Assembly (NCBI RefSeq): GCF_003931915.1
Contig: NZ_RSAA01000017.1
Coordinates: 62,001 to 126,000, forward strand
DNA from: Saccharopolyspora rhizosphaerae
Lineage (GTDB): Bacteria > Actinomycetota > Actinomycetes > Mycobacteriales > Pseudonocardiaceae
Direction: 5' to 3'
Length of the DNA: 64,000 nucleotides
Below the pieces are notes generated by a model. It saw only the letters and a list, made by a program, of their open reading frames with translations, searched no databases and was not told the DNA's origin. Below are positions 17,208 to 24,860 of this stretch, in pieces (within the stretch, counting starts at the first letter, position 1; each line of letters opens with the position of its first letter). The position numbers and the translations under genes are program-made.

Positions 17208-17613
17208 GGTGATCTCCTCTTGTTGCTCGTTTCGGGCAGAAGCAGGCTCGCCGAGGCGGAAACCGCGAACAAGGCGTTCAACCGGTCCTTTTCGAACTCC
17301 GAACATCCGCCGCGCCCGGTACCGACCAACGGAGGTACCGCGTCCGGGATTCGTCTTCTGCGCGCAACAACCGGTCGAGTCCACATCGGACCGAGCGGGG
17401 CCGGGAGCACCAACCCGCGTTGCGCCGTCCGGGTGCTCCGAACGTGCGAATTCACGTCGTTCACCCCACAGAGCGAACCTTTCTTGAGACCGTGTCCCCA
17501 CACGGGTTGATCACCAGTGCAGCCGCGTCCGGCCGCTGGACGCCGACGGCACCTCTCGCCGACGTGCTCCCGCGAGCGGTGCGCGACCCGAGCACTCCAC
17601 GATGGGGGACCGC
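17208..17613. other. gene-free divergent interval of about 400 bases
   Basis: Lies between the small secreted-protein gene and the muramidase. GC is lower near 17250-17300 and 17440-17520. An imperfect palindrome centred on GAATTC sits near 17449. No open frame is convincing. Confidence 0.45.
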
Positions 17614-18219
17614 ATGGACTACGGAATCGACATCAGCCACCACAACGCCGTCGACGACTGGGGGGCCGTGCGCGGCAACAACATCACCTTCGCGAGCATC
17701 AAGCTCACCGAAGGCCAGTCCTGGGTCGACGACGCGGCCGGAGGGCACACGGCCGGAGCGCGCGGCGCGGGCATCGTCACCGGCGGCTACCACTTCGCCC
17801 GGCCCGGCGCCATCGACCCGCAGGTGGGCCACTTCGCGTGGTGGATGGGCCAGCACGGGCTCAAGGAGCCCGGCAACATGTGGCCGATGCTCGACATGGA
17901 GGACTCCGAGATCCCGGATCCCAACGGGTTCATCACCGAGTTCGTCCAGCGGCTGCGGGCCGCGACCGGTGTCCGGGGCGTGCTGGTGTACGCGAGCCTG
18001 AACTGGTTCCAGAACATCATCGACCCGAACCTGTGGGCCGGTGACGACGTGCTGCTGTGGATCGCCCGGTACAACGGCGACCCGGGCAACCCGGGCTGGA
18101 GCCACCCGCGGCTCGCCCTGCACCAGCACAGCGACGCGGGTCAGGTCCCGGGCATCCCGGCCGGGGTCGACCGCAACGCCACCGTCGGTGACCACACCCT
18201 CGCGTCCTTCACCCTCTGA
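17614..18219 (+). CDS. glycoside hydrolase family 25 muramidase (lysozyme)
   Basis: Cleaves the MurNAc-GlcNAc bond of peptidoglycan. The 201-residue protein is one GH25 barrel: DYGIDISHHNAVDDW at the start, FASIKLTEGQSW, GGYHFARPG, and the catalytic acid pair in MWPMLDMEDSE, then LWIARYNGDPG and the closing LHQHSD. ATG 17614 is preferred to ATG 17602 because GGGGGA lies at proper distance before it. No signal peptide is visible, unusual for a wall hydrolase, so export may use another route or follow lysis. It converges on a secreted-protein gene. Confidence 0.88.
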   Translation: MDYGIDISHHNAVDDWGAVRGNNITFASIKLTEGQSWVDDAAGGHTAGARGAGIVTGGYHFARPGAIDPQVGHFAWWMGQHGLKEPGNMWPMLDMEDSEIPDPNGFITEFVQRLRAATGVRGVLVYASLNWFQNIIDPNLWAGDDVLLWIARYNGDPGNPGWSHPRLALHQHSDAGQVPGIPAGVDRNATVGDHTLASFTL

Positions 18220-18231
18220 CGCTCCCGCTGC

Positions 18232-18268
18232 CTGGGCACGGCACTCGTTCACCAGGTGCCGCGCCCAG
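18232..18268. terminator. bidirectional hairpin between muramidase and secreted-protein genes
   Basis: Stem of 12 bp with one mismatch (CTGGGCACGGCA against TGCCGCGCCCAG) and an 11-base loop, between two convergent stops. Confidence 0.6.
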
Positions 18269-18274
18269 TTCTCG

Positions 18275-19342
18275 TCAGCCGGTGCGGACCGCGGCGAACG
18301 GTGCCGTCCTCGGCAGCTCGCCGGTGGAGCCGAGGACGAGGAGCCGGCCGTCCGAGGTCTCCGCTCCGGTCGCCAACGGTCCCTCAGCCGGGCCGGCCAC
18401 GGTCTGCCACCGAGTGCCGTCGTAGCGCAGCACGCCCTCGTCGGCGATGTTCCACACCGCTCCTCCGGCGTGGACGAACTCCCCCGGCTCACCCGGTGAG
18501 TTCGCGGCGGGGGCCTCGGTCCACGCCGAGCCGTCCCAGTGCAGCAACACCGGCCTGGCCTGCGTCTGGTCGTCGTCGCGCACACCACCCGCGAGCCAGA
18601 CGTCGTCCGGGGCGGCAGTGGCCACGTCGTTCACCGCGAGCTGAGCACCTCCGGGCACCTCGACCTCGGGCACCGGCACCTCGGTCCACGCCGTGCCGTC
18701 CCAGTGCATCGACACCGCGGCGCCGTCCCTCGTGCCCACCAGCCACAGGTCGTCCGGGTTGCCACCGAGCGCGGTGAAGGTGGCCTCGTGGGCCGGTCCA
18801 GGCACCGGGACGTCCTGCAACGTCGCGCCGTCCCAGCGCCGGACGAAGGTCTGCTGCCGCGGCTCGTCACCGTCTTCGTAGCCCTTGCCGACCACCCACG
18901 GCTCACCGCCGGTCGCGAGCACGTCGTCGGGACGCACCCGAGTGGCACCCGGCACCGCCACCGGGACCTCGACCCAGGCGGCGCCGTCCCAGCGCAGCAG
19001 GGTTCCCGCGGTGTTCTTGCAGCCCCAGCCGATCGCCCACACCTCGTCCGGCCCGACGACCGCCGAGGACACCACCGTCCCGACCGCGGGGACCAGCACC
19101 TCGGCCCACTTCCCGTCGTCACCGCGCCGGTAGGCCTGGGCGTTCGACGTGCCCCCGGCCTGGCTGAACCCGCCGAAGGCCCAGGTCTCGCCGCTACCGC
19201 TGGACGCGGTGGCGATCGTCGACGGGACGTCCGGGCGCTGCGGGAACGGCTCAGCCGTCCACGTGCCCTGGGCGTCCGCAACGCCTCCCAGCAACGCCGT
19301 CGCCGCGACGAGCGCGGCGGTGATCCCGGTTCTCCTCCGCAC
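18275..19342 (-). CDS. secreted repeat protein, propeller-like
   Basis: Exported protein of 355 residues. After VRRRTGITAALVAATALLGG comes a cleavage-like ADAQG site. The mature chain repeats a unit of about 45-50 residues of the form W-D-G-(T/S)-x-W-T/V-E-V-P-V-P, followed by a D-D-(V/L)-W strand; examples lie at LLRWDGAAWVEVPV, VRRWDGATLQDVPV, SMHWDGTAWTEVPV and LLHWDGSAWTEAPA. Six or seven such blades suggest a beta-propeller, probably binding a surface ligand. GTG 19342 was chosen because GGAGGGGGAG stands just before it. No enzyme motif was seen. Confidence 0.75.
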   Translation of the reverse strand: MRRRTGITAALVAATALLGGVADAQGTWTAEPFPQRPDVPSTIATASSGSGETWAFGGFSQAGGTSNAQAYRRGDDGKWAEVLVPAVGTVVSSAVVGPDEVWAIGWGCKNTAGTLLRWDGAAWVEVPVAVPGATRVRPDDVLATGGEPWVVGKGYEDGDEPRQQTFVRRWDGATLQDVPVPGPAHEATFTALGGNPDDLWLVGTRDGAAVSMHWDGTAWTEVPVPEVEVPGGAQLAVNDVATAAPDDVWLAGGVRDDDQTQARPVLLHWDGSAWTEAPAANSPGEPGEFVHAGGAVWNIADEGVLRYDGTRWQTVAGPAEGPLATGAETSDGRLLVLGSTGELPRTAPFAAVRTG

Positions 19343-19415
19343 GGTGCTCCCCCTCCGAGTGATCGAGACATCACTCAGACGCCGCACAGCGCGACGAGGT
19401 TGCCGTGCCAAGACG

Positions 19416-19453
19416 ACTGCGGCGGCCCCCTGGTCGAAGGGGACCGCCGCAGT
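19416..19453 (-). terminator. hairpin after the C39-like peptidase gene
   Basis: Stem of 15 bp with one mismatch (19416-19430 with 19439-19453), 8-base loop, 21 bases past the peptidase stop. Confidence 0.65.
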
Positions 19454-19474
19454 GGTCAACTCACCCGGAGGTGA

Positions 19475-20236
19475 TCAGGCGACGTAGCCGCGGGGCTGCG
19501 TCAGCGAGGTGAGCTTGTCGAGGCTCAGCCAGTACTCCTTGTTGCCGGAGAAGTTCGCCGGGTCGGAGATCTTGACGTTCTTCTTCTCCGCGTCGTAGCC
19601 GGTGACCGCGACGTAGTGGTAGATCGTCTTGCTCGACGGGTACCCGGGCGGCTGGTTGCCGGGCTTGGCGACGATGTTGGCGACCATCGCCTTACCGCTG
19701 TCGATGTTGCGGACGGTGTCGTCCCACAGTTCCTTCTTCATCTCCGGGGAGATCTCACGGCTGCTGAGGTCCTTGGCCTCGTAGTGAGCCCCGGTGTTGC
19801 CAACCAGCTTGTTCAGGCCGTCAGCGACCTGACCGACGTGGTCGGTGCCGTTGGTCGTGGTGCCGAGGGTCTTGGCCATCTCGGACTGCGACGGCAGGTC
19901 GCCGGTCTTGCTGGACATGGCGATGCGCGTCGCCGCGGGCCCGCACCAGTAACCGGTCTTCTGGGCCTCGTAGCTGACGGGCAGCTGCTTGGTGACGGCC
20001 TGCGGCTTGATCTCCGCGGGCTTCTGGTCCTCGGCCTTCGGGGCGGCCAAGGCGACGGGGGCTTCGGGGGCCGCCGGGGACAGGACGGGGGCGGGGGCGG
20101 GGCTTTGCACACCGACCGGCTGCGTAGCGGTGTTCACGCTGTGCTGCTCGGTCGCTGATTCGGCGCTTGCCAGTGCACCGAGGCCCAGGGCTGCGGCCAA
20201 TCCGATCGGGGCAACCGCAACTGCGAGCCGGGGCAT
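19475..20236 (-). CDS. secreted C39-like cysteine peptidase
   Basis: The 253-residue precursor has a signal peptide (PIGLAAALGLGALASAESA), then a Pro/Ala-rich linker to about residue 75, and a papain-like C39 domain. The catalytic cysteine is in TGYWCGPAATRIAM, the histidine in TIYHYVAVTGYD, and the acidic residue in KISDPANF. Such actinobacterial proteins act outside the cell, probably on peptides or cell-wall proteins. AAGGGAGA precedes ATG 20236. A long upstream interval of lower GC suggests an extended 5' leader. Confidence 0.85.
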   Translation of the reverse strand: MPRLAVAVAPIGLAAALGLGALASAESATEQHSVNTATQPVGVQSPAPAPVLSPAAPEAPVALAAPKAEDQKPAEIKPQAVTKQLPVSYEAQKTGYWCGPAATRIAMSSKTGDLPSQSEMAKTLGTTTNGTDHVGQVADGLNKLVGNTGAHYEAKDLSSREISPEMKKELWDDTVRNIDSGKAMVANIVAKPGNQPPGYPSSKTIYHYVAVTGYDAEKKNVKISDPANFSGNKEYWLSLDKLTSLTQPRGYVA

Positions 20237-21226
20237 GTAGGTCTCCCTTTCGAGGCGGGATCATCACAACTTCATATCCTTACGCCAAGAAACCCTCCTT
20301 TAATGGGCCGAACGGAGCAATCCATTGAGGCCTGCGCCACCATGTCACCCTTCGTCACGTGATCGCCCCACAACGTCACGACCAGGCACAATGCCTGCGC
20401 GAACGCGATCGACTTCCTTTCTGAAAAACTGTGCGTGAACAGGTGGGCACCGGACGCAACAATTGCGATGCGCTGCGCGAGCTCTCAATTCACACAGCGT
20501 GGCACCGGTACAGGTCCGGTCTGTGGTCGAACGGTCACGAATTGTTCCGAGGTAACCGACATCACATCTGCACCTGCCTGGGAGCGCCTCCGGAAGCGCC
20601 GCACCGGGCTCCGTGGAAGCCCTCGACCCGGGCACAACGGGTGACCGACTCCGGCCGCACCCGGCTCCGGCGGGAGGCGGCTGAAGGCTCCGGTGGGCGC
20701 CGGGGCCGCTGAGCCCTGCCGGACACAGGTCGTCCTGCAGGCTCACCTCACGGCTCGTGGGCAGCCCTGGACGCGGTTTCCGATCCCGAGTGCCGCACCG
20801 GCCCTCGGCCGCACGGTGTTCCGGTGGACGCCTGGTGTCGCCGGACGCCGTGCAGAACCGGAGTCGCACGAGACGACACGGCGGTGAGGACCTCGCCGCC
20901 CACCTGATGACCGGAAGCGCACCGCGGCACACGGATGTGGCCGCGCCGAGCCTCCCGCCCGGGACGGGCAGCAGACCGCGGCTCTCGCGCGCACCGCCGA
21001 GGGACGCCCTCCCCGCCACCCGCGCGCCAGCCACAACGCAACACCTCCACCACGATCACCCCGAGGTGCTGCACCCGCCCCTTGACCCCAGAACGCGAAG
21101 TTCGCAGGGGACGCCCCCGCGTGGCCGAACGGAGCGGGCGACTGCCCTGGCCACGCCGCGTGGGCCTTCACCGTGCGGCACCGTCGGTCGGGCAGCGACG
21201 GTGGGTTGCCTTCGCGGGAGCTCGGC
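20237..21226. other. 990-base interval without a convincing gene
   Basis: Largest gap of the window. The part 20260-20560 is clearly lower in GC than its surroundings and includes TCACGTGA (20355-20362) and an AAAAAC/TTTCT tract; it is the likely leader and promoter of the C39-like peptidase. From 20600 to 21200 several overlapping open frames exist on both strands, but none shows a domain, a ribosome site or consistent third-position bias. I looked for an actinobacterial c-di-AMP riboswitch and did not find its conserved core. Confidence 0.5.
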
Positions 21227-21667
21227 TCAGATGTCGACGGGTTCCAGGAGGACGACGGGGATCAACCGGTCGGTCTTGGTCTGGTACACGGCGTAGTTCG
21301 GGAACGCGGCCACCGCGCGGTTCCACCACAGCTCGCGTTCGTCGCCCTCCAGCTCGCGCGCGGTGTAGTCCCGCCGCACCGGCCCGTCCTGCAGCTCCAC
21401 GGTCGGGTGCGCACGGATGTTGTGGTACCAGAAGGGGTTCTGCGGTGCGCCGCCCAGCGAAGCGACCACGACGTAGCGCCCGTCGTGCTCGACGCGCATC
21501 ACCGGCGTCTTGCGGATCTTGCCCGACTGGGCGCCCTTCGTGGTGAGCACGACCACGGGACAACCGTGCATCGTCGCGCCCTCGGCACCGCCGGAACTCT
21601 CGTACTTCTCGACCTGCTCGCGCACGAAACCGGTCGGGCTCGGCGCGTACTCGCCGGTCAAGGGCAT
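21227..21667 (-). CDS. nitroreductase/deazaflavin (F420)-dependent oxidoreductase, Ddn-type
   Basis: Split-barrel protein of 146 residues of the family that includes mycobacterial Ddn, which reduces substrates with the deazaflavin F420H2. Diagnostic pieces are [31 protein letters not shown], the [19 protein letters not shown] loop and the C-terminal [25 protein letters not shown] 21667 has GGAGGT seven bases upstream. Physiological substrates are probably quinones or xenobiotics. It lies at the end of a minus-strand run, downstream of the LysR-effector-domain gene. Confidence 0.88.
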   Translation of the reverse strand: MPLTGEYAPSPTGFVREQVEKYESSGGAEGATMHGCPVVVLTTKGAQSGKIRKTPVMRVEHDGRYVVVASLGGAPQNPFWYHNIRAHPTVELQDGPVRRDYTARELEGDERELWWNRAVAAFPNYAVYQTKTDRLIPVVLLEPVDI

Positions 21668-21751
21668 CGTCGTACCTCCATCACGAACCGTGCTGTGATC
21701 ACGACAACACCACAGGTCCGAGGCGCATTCCGCACCCGCCACCCCACCGGG

Positions 21752-22489
21752 TCACCGGCGGCGCGGCTTGCGCCCCCTCGCCCCGGCCGGGCCCCGGCTC
21801 GGCGTGGGCTTGCGCGGCTGGGCCTTCTTGCTGGAGGAGGGCTTGCTCGGGGCCTTCTTGGTCTTGCGGGCGGGCTCGGACTGCTGCTTGCCGCGCGTGC
21901 TGTTGACCGTGCGGCCGCGCACGATCCCGATGAACTGCTCCACCAGATCGGTGGTCTCACCTTCGATCCACGTCAGAGCGACGGAGGATTCAGGCACGTC
22001 GCGGATCGGCCGGTAGGTGAGGTCCTTGCGGTGGTGCAGCCGGGCCAACGACTGCGGCACGACCAGCAGTCCGACACCCGCGGCGACCAGCACGATGGCG
22101 TCGGCGGTGGTGGCCGGCCGCTCGATCGCCGGAAGTCCGGGCGGCCGCTCCCAGTCGAGGGCGTCGTCGAGCGGGTGCAGCACCACGTCCTCGGCCAGGT
22201 CTTCGGGCGTGACCTCGTCGGCGGCCGCGAACAGGTGGTCCTTGGGCACGACGACCACGGTCTGCTCGGTGTAGAGCGGGATCGCGTGCAATCCGGTGCG
22301 GTCGATCGGCAGCCGCAGCAACGCTGCGTGGGCCTCGCGTCCTCGGACCAGGTCGACGGCGTCGGCGGCCGAGGTCTGGACGAGGTTGAGCGAGACCTCC
22401 GGTTCGCGCTCGCGCCACTTGCGCGCCCACTTGTCGGGCGTGACTCCGGGGACGTAGCCGAGGTCGAAGGAGGGGGCCGACTCTGTCAC
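21752..22489 (-). CDS. LysR substrate-binding domain protein without HTH, with basic tail
   Basis: Residues 8-190 match the effector-binding half of LysR regulators (FDLGYVPGVTPDKW; AALLRLPIDRTGLHAIPLYTEQTVVVVPKDHL; TADAIVLVAAGVGLLVVPQSLARL). The N-terminal winged helix normally present is missing: the chain starts directly at the periplasmic-binding-like fold. Residues 195-245 are instead a Lys/Arg/Pro/Ser tail (KKAPSKPSSSKKAQPRKP) resembling histone-like DNA-contact tails. It is divergent from the DUF5997 gene with only 42 bases between starts, a pairing I recall from other actinobacteria. It may sense a small molecule on behalf of that partner. Confidence 0.85.
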   Translation of the reverse strand: MTESAPSFDLGYVPGVTPDKWARKWREREPEVSLNLVQTSAADAVDLVRGREAHAALLRLPIDRTGLHAIPLYTEQTVVVVPKDHLFAAADEVTPEDLAEDVVLHPLDDALDWERPPGLPAIERPATTADAIVLVAAGVGLLVVPQSLARLHHRKDLTYRPIRDVPESSVALTWIEGETTDLVEQFIGIVRGRTVNSTRGKQQSEPARKTKKAPSKPSSSKKAQPRKPTPSRGPAGARGRKPRRR

Positions 22490-22531
22490 CTGGCCAGACT
22501 ACCGGCCGGAGTCGCCCGTTACGCTGGCCGG

Positions 22532-22930
22532 ATGACGTCGCGCAAAACCGTCCAGACGATGAAGCCCGCCACCGCGGCCAAGAAGCTGGGTGTGCTGCTG
22601 GAAGCCACCCCCGCAGAGTTCCAGGAGGGCGTCGTCTCGCGCGATGAGCTCAACGCGCTGCAGACCGACCCGCCGGAGTGGTTGCGCGACCTGCGCCGCA
22701 ACGGCCCGCACCCGCGTCCCGTGGTCGCGGCGAAGCTGGGCATCTCGATCAGCGGCCTCAACCGCAACGGCTACGGCGATCCGCTGACCACCGAGCAGAT
22801 CAACGCCCTGCGCGACGAGAACCCCGAGTGGCTCCAGCAGGAACGCGCCACGCGCGTCGAGGCTCGCCGCGCGGAAGAACGCGCCCAGCTGCGCAAGGCC
22901 GAGAAGGCCCAGGCTCGCCAGAACGCTTGA
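22532..22930 (+). CDS. DUF5997 family protein, possible DNA-binding partner
   Basis: Protein of 132 residues with a conserved core EFQEGVVSRDELNALQTDPPEWLRDLRRNGPHPRP, then VVAAKLGISISGLNRNGYGD, which has the spacing of a helix-turn-helix (A-x2-L-G-I-S-x-S-G-L), and a second copy of the P-E-W-L motif (LRDENPEWLQQE). The C-terminus is a charged helix of alternating Arg, Glu and Ala. Function is not established. The divergent HTH-less LysR effector domain makes a two-protein regulator plausible. A short stem (CCTGA/TCAGG) at 22944-22958 follows the stop. Confidence 0.8.
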   Translation: MTSRKTVQTMKPATAAKKLGVLLEATPAEFQEGVVSRDELNALQTDPPEWLRDLRRNGPHPRPVVAAKLGISISGLNRNGYGDPLTTEQINALRDENPEWLQQERATRVEARRAEERAQLRKAEKAQARQNA

Positions 22931-22971
22931 TCCACTCGCCCCGCCTGAGGAGTTCAGGAACGGGGCAGTGT

Positions 22972-23002
22972 GGGGTACGGTCGTGTTCCTGTTACTTCCA
23001 GT
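22972..23002 (+). promoter_or_regulatory. promoter block of first di-iron oxygenase, shared with the second
   Basis: Reads GGGGTACGGTC then GTGTTCCTGTTACTTC and CAGT, 27 bases before the start codon. Except for one inserted base and a few changes it matches the block at 24806-24835 before the paralogue, at nearly the same distance. CCTGTTACTT is identical and may include the -10 element. Confidence 0.6.
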
Positions 23003-23029
23003 CACAGCGTCGTGCGCGGAGGTGTGGAC

Positions 23030-23914
23030 ATGGCCGTCCGGGACGTCGAGCAGGACTTCTCCCGACTGCTGGGATCGTCGCAGGTGCTGTCCTACGACCC
23101 GATGACCGAGATCGACTGGGACGCGCCGCTGCGGCCCGACCAGTACGGGTTGAACCCGGAGTGGAGCACGCTCTACGGCACGCCGCTGTGGGACGAGCTC
23201 ACCGAGCAGCAGCGGATCACGCTCACCCGGCACGAAGTCGGTTCGATCATGAACACCGGCATCTGGTTCGAGATGGTCCTGCAGCAGATGATCCTGCGCG
23301 ACCAGTACGCCGAGGACCCCGCGACGTCCGAGTTCCAGTTCGCGCTCACCGAGATCGCCGACGAGTGCCGGCACTCGCTCATGTTCGCCCGCATCTGCCA
23401 GAAGCTCGACGTTCCCGCCTACTCCCCTCCCCAGGCGATCGTGGAGGCGGCGCGCCTGCTCAAGAGCACCGCGGGTGGTGAGATCGCCTACGGCGGCACC
23501 CTCGTCGCCGAAGAGGTCCTCGACGTGATGCAGCGCGACTGGATGCGCGGCGAGGACGTCCTCGACATCGTGCGCACCAGCTCCAAGATCCACGTGCTGG
23601 AGGAGTCCCGGCACATGAAGTTCGCCCGCGAGGAGGTCGAGGAGCACGTCCGGGGGGCGAACACCGTCCGACGCCACGCCAGCGCGTACCTGATCGCCCT
23701 GATCTCCTGCGGCATCGTCTTCAGCCTCGTCAGCCCGCAGGTCTACCGGAGCGTGGGCATCCGGCCCCGCACCGGCCTCGCCGCGGCTCGGGCGAACGAG
23801 CACCGGAAGTCGTTGATGCGCAACGCGTGCGGGAACCTCATGGCGTTCCTCGACGAGGCCGGGCTGCTCACCCCGGCGTCGGTCCGGCTCTACCGGCGCG
23901 TGCACATGGTCTGA
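23030..23914 (+). CDS. AurF-like di-iron oxygenase, paralogue 1
   Basis: Protein of 294 residues of the p-aminobenzoate N-oxygenase (AurF) family, non-heme di-iron proteins related to ferritin. Metal ligands are visible as WFEMVLQQ, ADECRHSLMF (ExxH), AEEVLDVMQRDW and HVLEESRHMKFARE (H and ExxH). AurF and relatives oxygenate amines or other small substrates using O2 and external electrons. ATG 23030 has GGAGG at proper distance. A hydrophobic segment near residues 220-240 (AYLIALISCGIVFSLVS) is unusual for AurF. Stop to stop distance with the TetR gene is one base. Confidence 0.85.
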   Translation: MAVRDVEQDFSRLLGSSQVLSYDPMTEIDWDAPLRPDQYGLNPEWSTLYGTPLWDELTEQQRITLTRHEVGSIMNTGIWFEMVLQQMILRDQYAEDPATSEFQFALTEIADECRHSLMFARICQKLDVPAYSPPQAIVEAARLLKSTAGGEIAYGGTLVAEEVLDVMQRDWMRGEDVLDIVRTSSKIHVLEESRHMKFAREEVEEHVRGANTVRRHASAYLIALISCGIVFSLVSPQVYRSVGIRPRTGLAAARANEHRKSLMRNACGNLMAFLDEAGLLTPASVRLYRRVHMV

Positions 23915-23915
23915 G

Positions 23916-24602
23916 TCAGTCGGCCGGATCCGCTTCCACCAGCGGTACGTCCGGGTCCAACTCGATCCCGTACACCTGCAACGACTGGTCGAGCAGGTGC
24001 CAGGTCCAGTCGCAGAGCCAGTCGGTGAGCTCCTCGAGGGTGATCCCGTCGGGCTCCTCCATCCAGCTACTGGCGCCGGACTCGACGAGCCCGACGATGC
24101 CGAACGCGAGCGGCTGCACGATCGGGACCTGGACGCCGAACTGGTCCAGGAAGTGCTGGAACAACCCGGTGACCTGGCGGGCGATGACCGTCTTGACGTC
24201 GGTGATCACGTTCTGCCCGGCCTGACCGGTCGCCGAGTTCCTGCTCAGGTAGCGGTAGAGGTTGCCGTGCTCGGCCAGCCAGTTGGTGTGCGCTCCGATC
24301 GCGGCGCGGATCATCTCGTTCGGCGTGCCGTGCGGGTTGAACATCGGCGCGAGCTCGTCGGTGACCATCTCGGCGGCGCGCGCGGCGATCGCCGCACCCA
24401 GGTCGGCCGTGTCGGTGAAGTACTTGTACAGCCGGGGCCGGGCCACGCCGGCCTCCTCGGCCATCTGCTCCACCGACACGTCGGGACCGTGCTCGGCGAT
24501 GGCTCGCAGGGCCGCATCGACGAGTTCTTCCCGGCGCTTCTCCCGGTACCCGGCCCACCGGGCGCTGCGCCCGTCCACCTGCCCTGTCGTTGATGCGGTC
24601 AC
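23916..24602 (-). CDS. TetR family transcriptional repressor
   Basis: Regulator of 228 residues. The HTH lies at about 25-70: REELVDAALRAIAEHGPDVSVEQMAEEAGVARPRLYKYFTDTADL. The C-terminal ligand domain is all-helical with FLDQFGVQVPIVQPLAFGIVGLVESGASSW. It sits between two AurF-like genes, convergent with the first and divergent from the second. A 34-bp perfect palindrome begins 53 bases upstream of its start and is the obvious autoregulatory operator. Likely represses the oxygenase-reductase unit; the inducer is unknown. Confidence 0.9.
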   Translation of the reverse strand: MTASTTGQVDGRSARWAGYREKRREELVDAALRAIAEHGPDVSVEQMAEEAGVARPRLYKYFTDTADLGAAIAARAAEMVTDELAPMFNPHGTPNEMIRAAIGAHTNWLAEHGNLYRYLSRNSATGQAGQNVITDVKTVIARQVTGLFQHFLDQFGVQVPIVQPLAFGIVGLVESGASSWMEEPDGITLEELTDWLCDWTWHLLDQSLQVYGIELDPDVPLVEADPAD

Positions 24603-24654
24603 CCACGAAGTCTAGAACCTGGCGCGCACTCACCCGAAGATCACCCTGGCGGGG

Positions 24655-24688
24655 GTGGGCTGACATGTCGCGCGACATGTCAGCCCAC
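24655..24688. promoter_or_regulatory. 34-bp perfect palindrome, probable TetR operator
   Basis: The half site GTGGGCTGACATGTCGC is followed at once by its exact complement. The inner part, TGACATGTCG and CGACATGTCA, has the size of a double TetR operator. It lies between the divergent tetR and second oxygenase gene. Confidence 0.75.
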
Positions 24689-24805
24689 GCCCGTCTGGGG
24701 GACGTAGCCGCCCGAACCTGCGGTGGTGCCGGGTGTGCTCCCCACCTGCAGCGTTCCGCCGGACCCCGGTCGGGTCGACGAAGGTCTCCGCAAGAGCCGT
24801 TTTAT

Positions 24806-24835
24806 GGGGTACAGTCTGTACCTGTTACTTCGAGT
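24806..24835 (+). promoter_or_regulatory. promoter block of second di-iron oxygenase with 15-bp palindrome
   Basis: Contains GGTACAGTCTGTACC (24808-24822), a perfect inverted repeat, followed by TGTTACTTCGAGT. The same block, less symmetrical, precedes the first oxygenase (22972-23002). Likely shared operator and promoter. Confidence 0.65.
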
Positions 24836-24860
24836 ACGACTGAACTGCGGAGGTGCGCAC

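Noticed and set aside
20240-20560. c-di-AMP (ydaO/yuaA) riboswitch before the secreted C39-like peptidase
   Set aside because: Such riboswitches often precede wall-enzyme genes in actinobacteria, and the leader is long, but the conserved core sequence could not be found.
20345-21296. Several 100- to 230-codon frames on both strands in the largest gap
   Set aside because: Mutually overlapping, with irregular codon choice, no ribosome sites and no recognisable domain.
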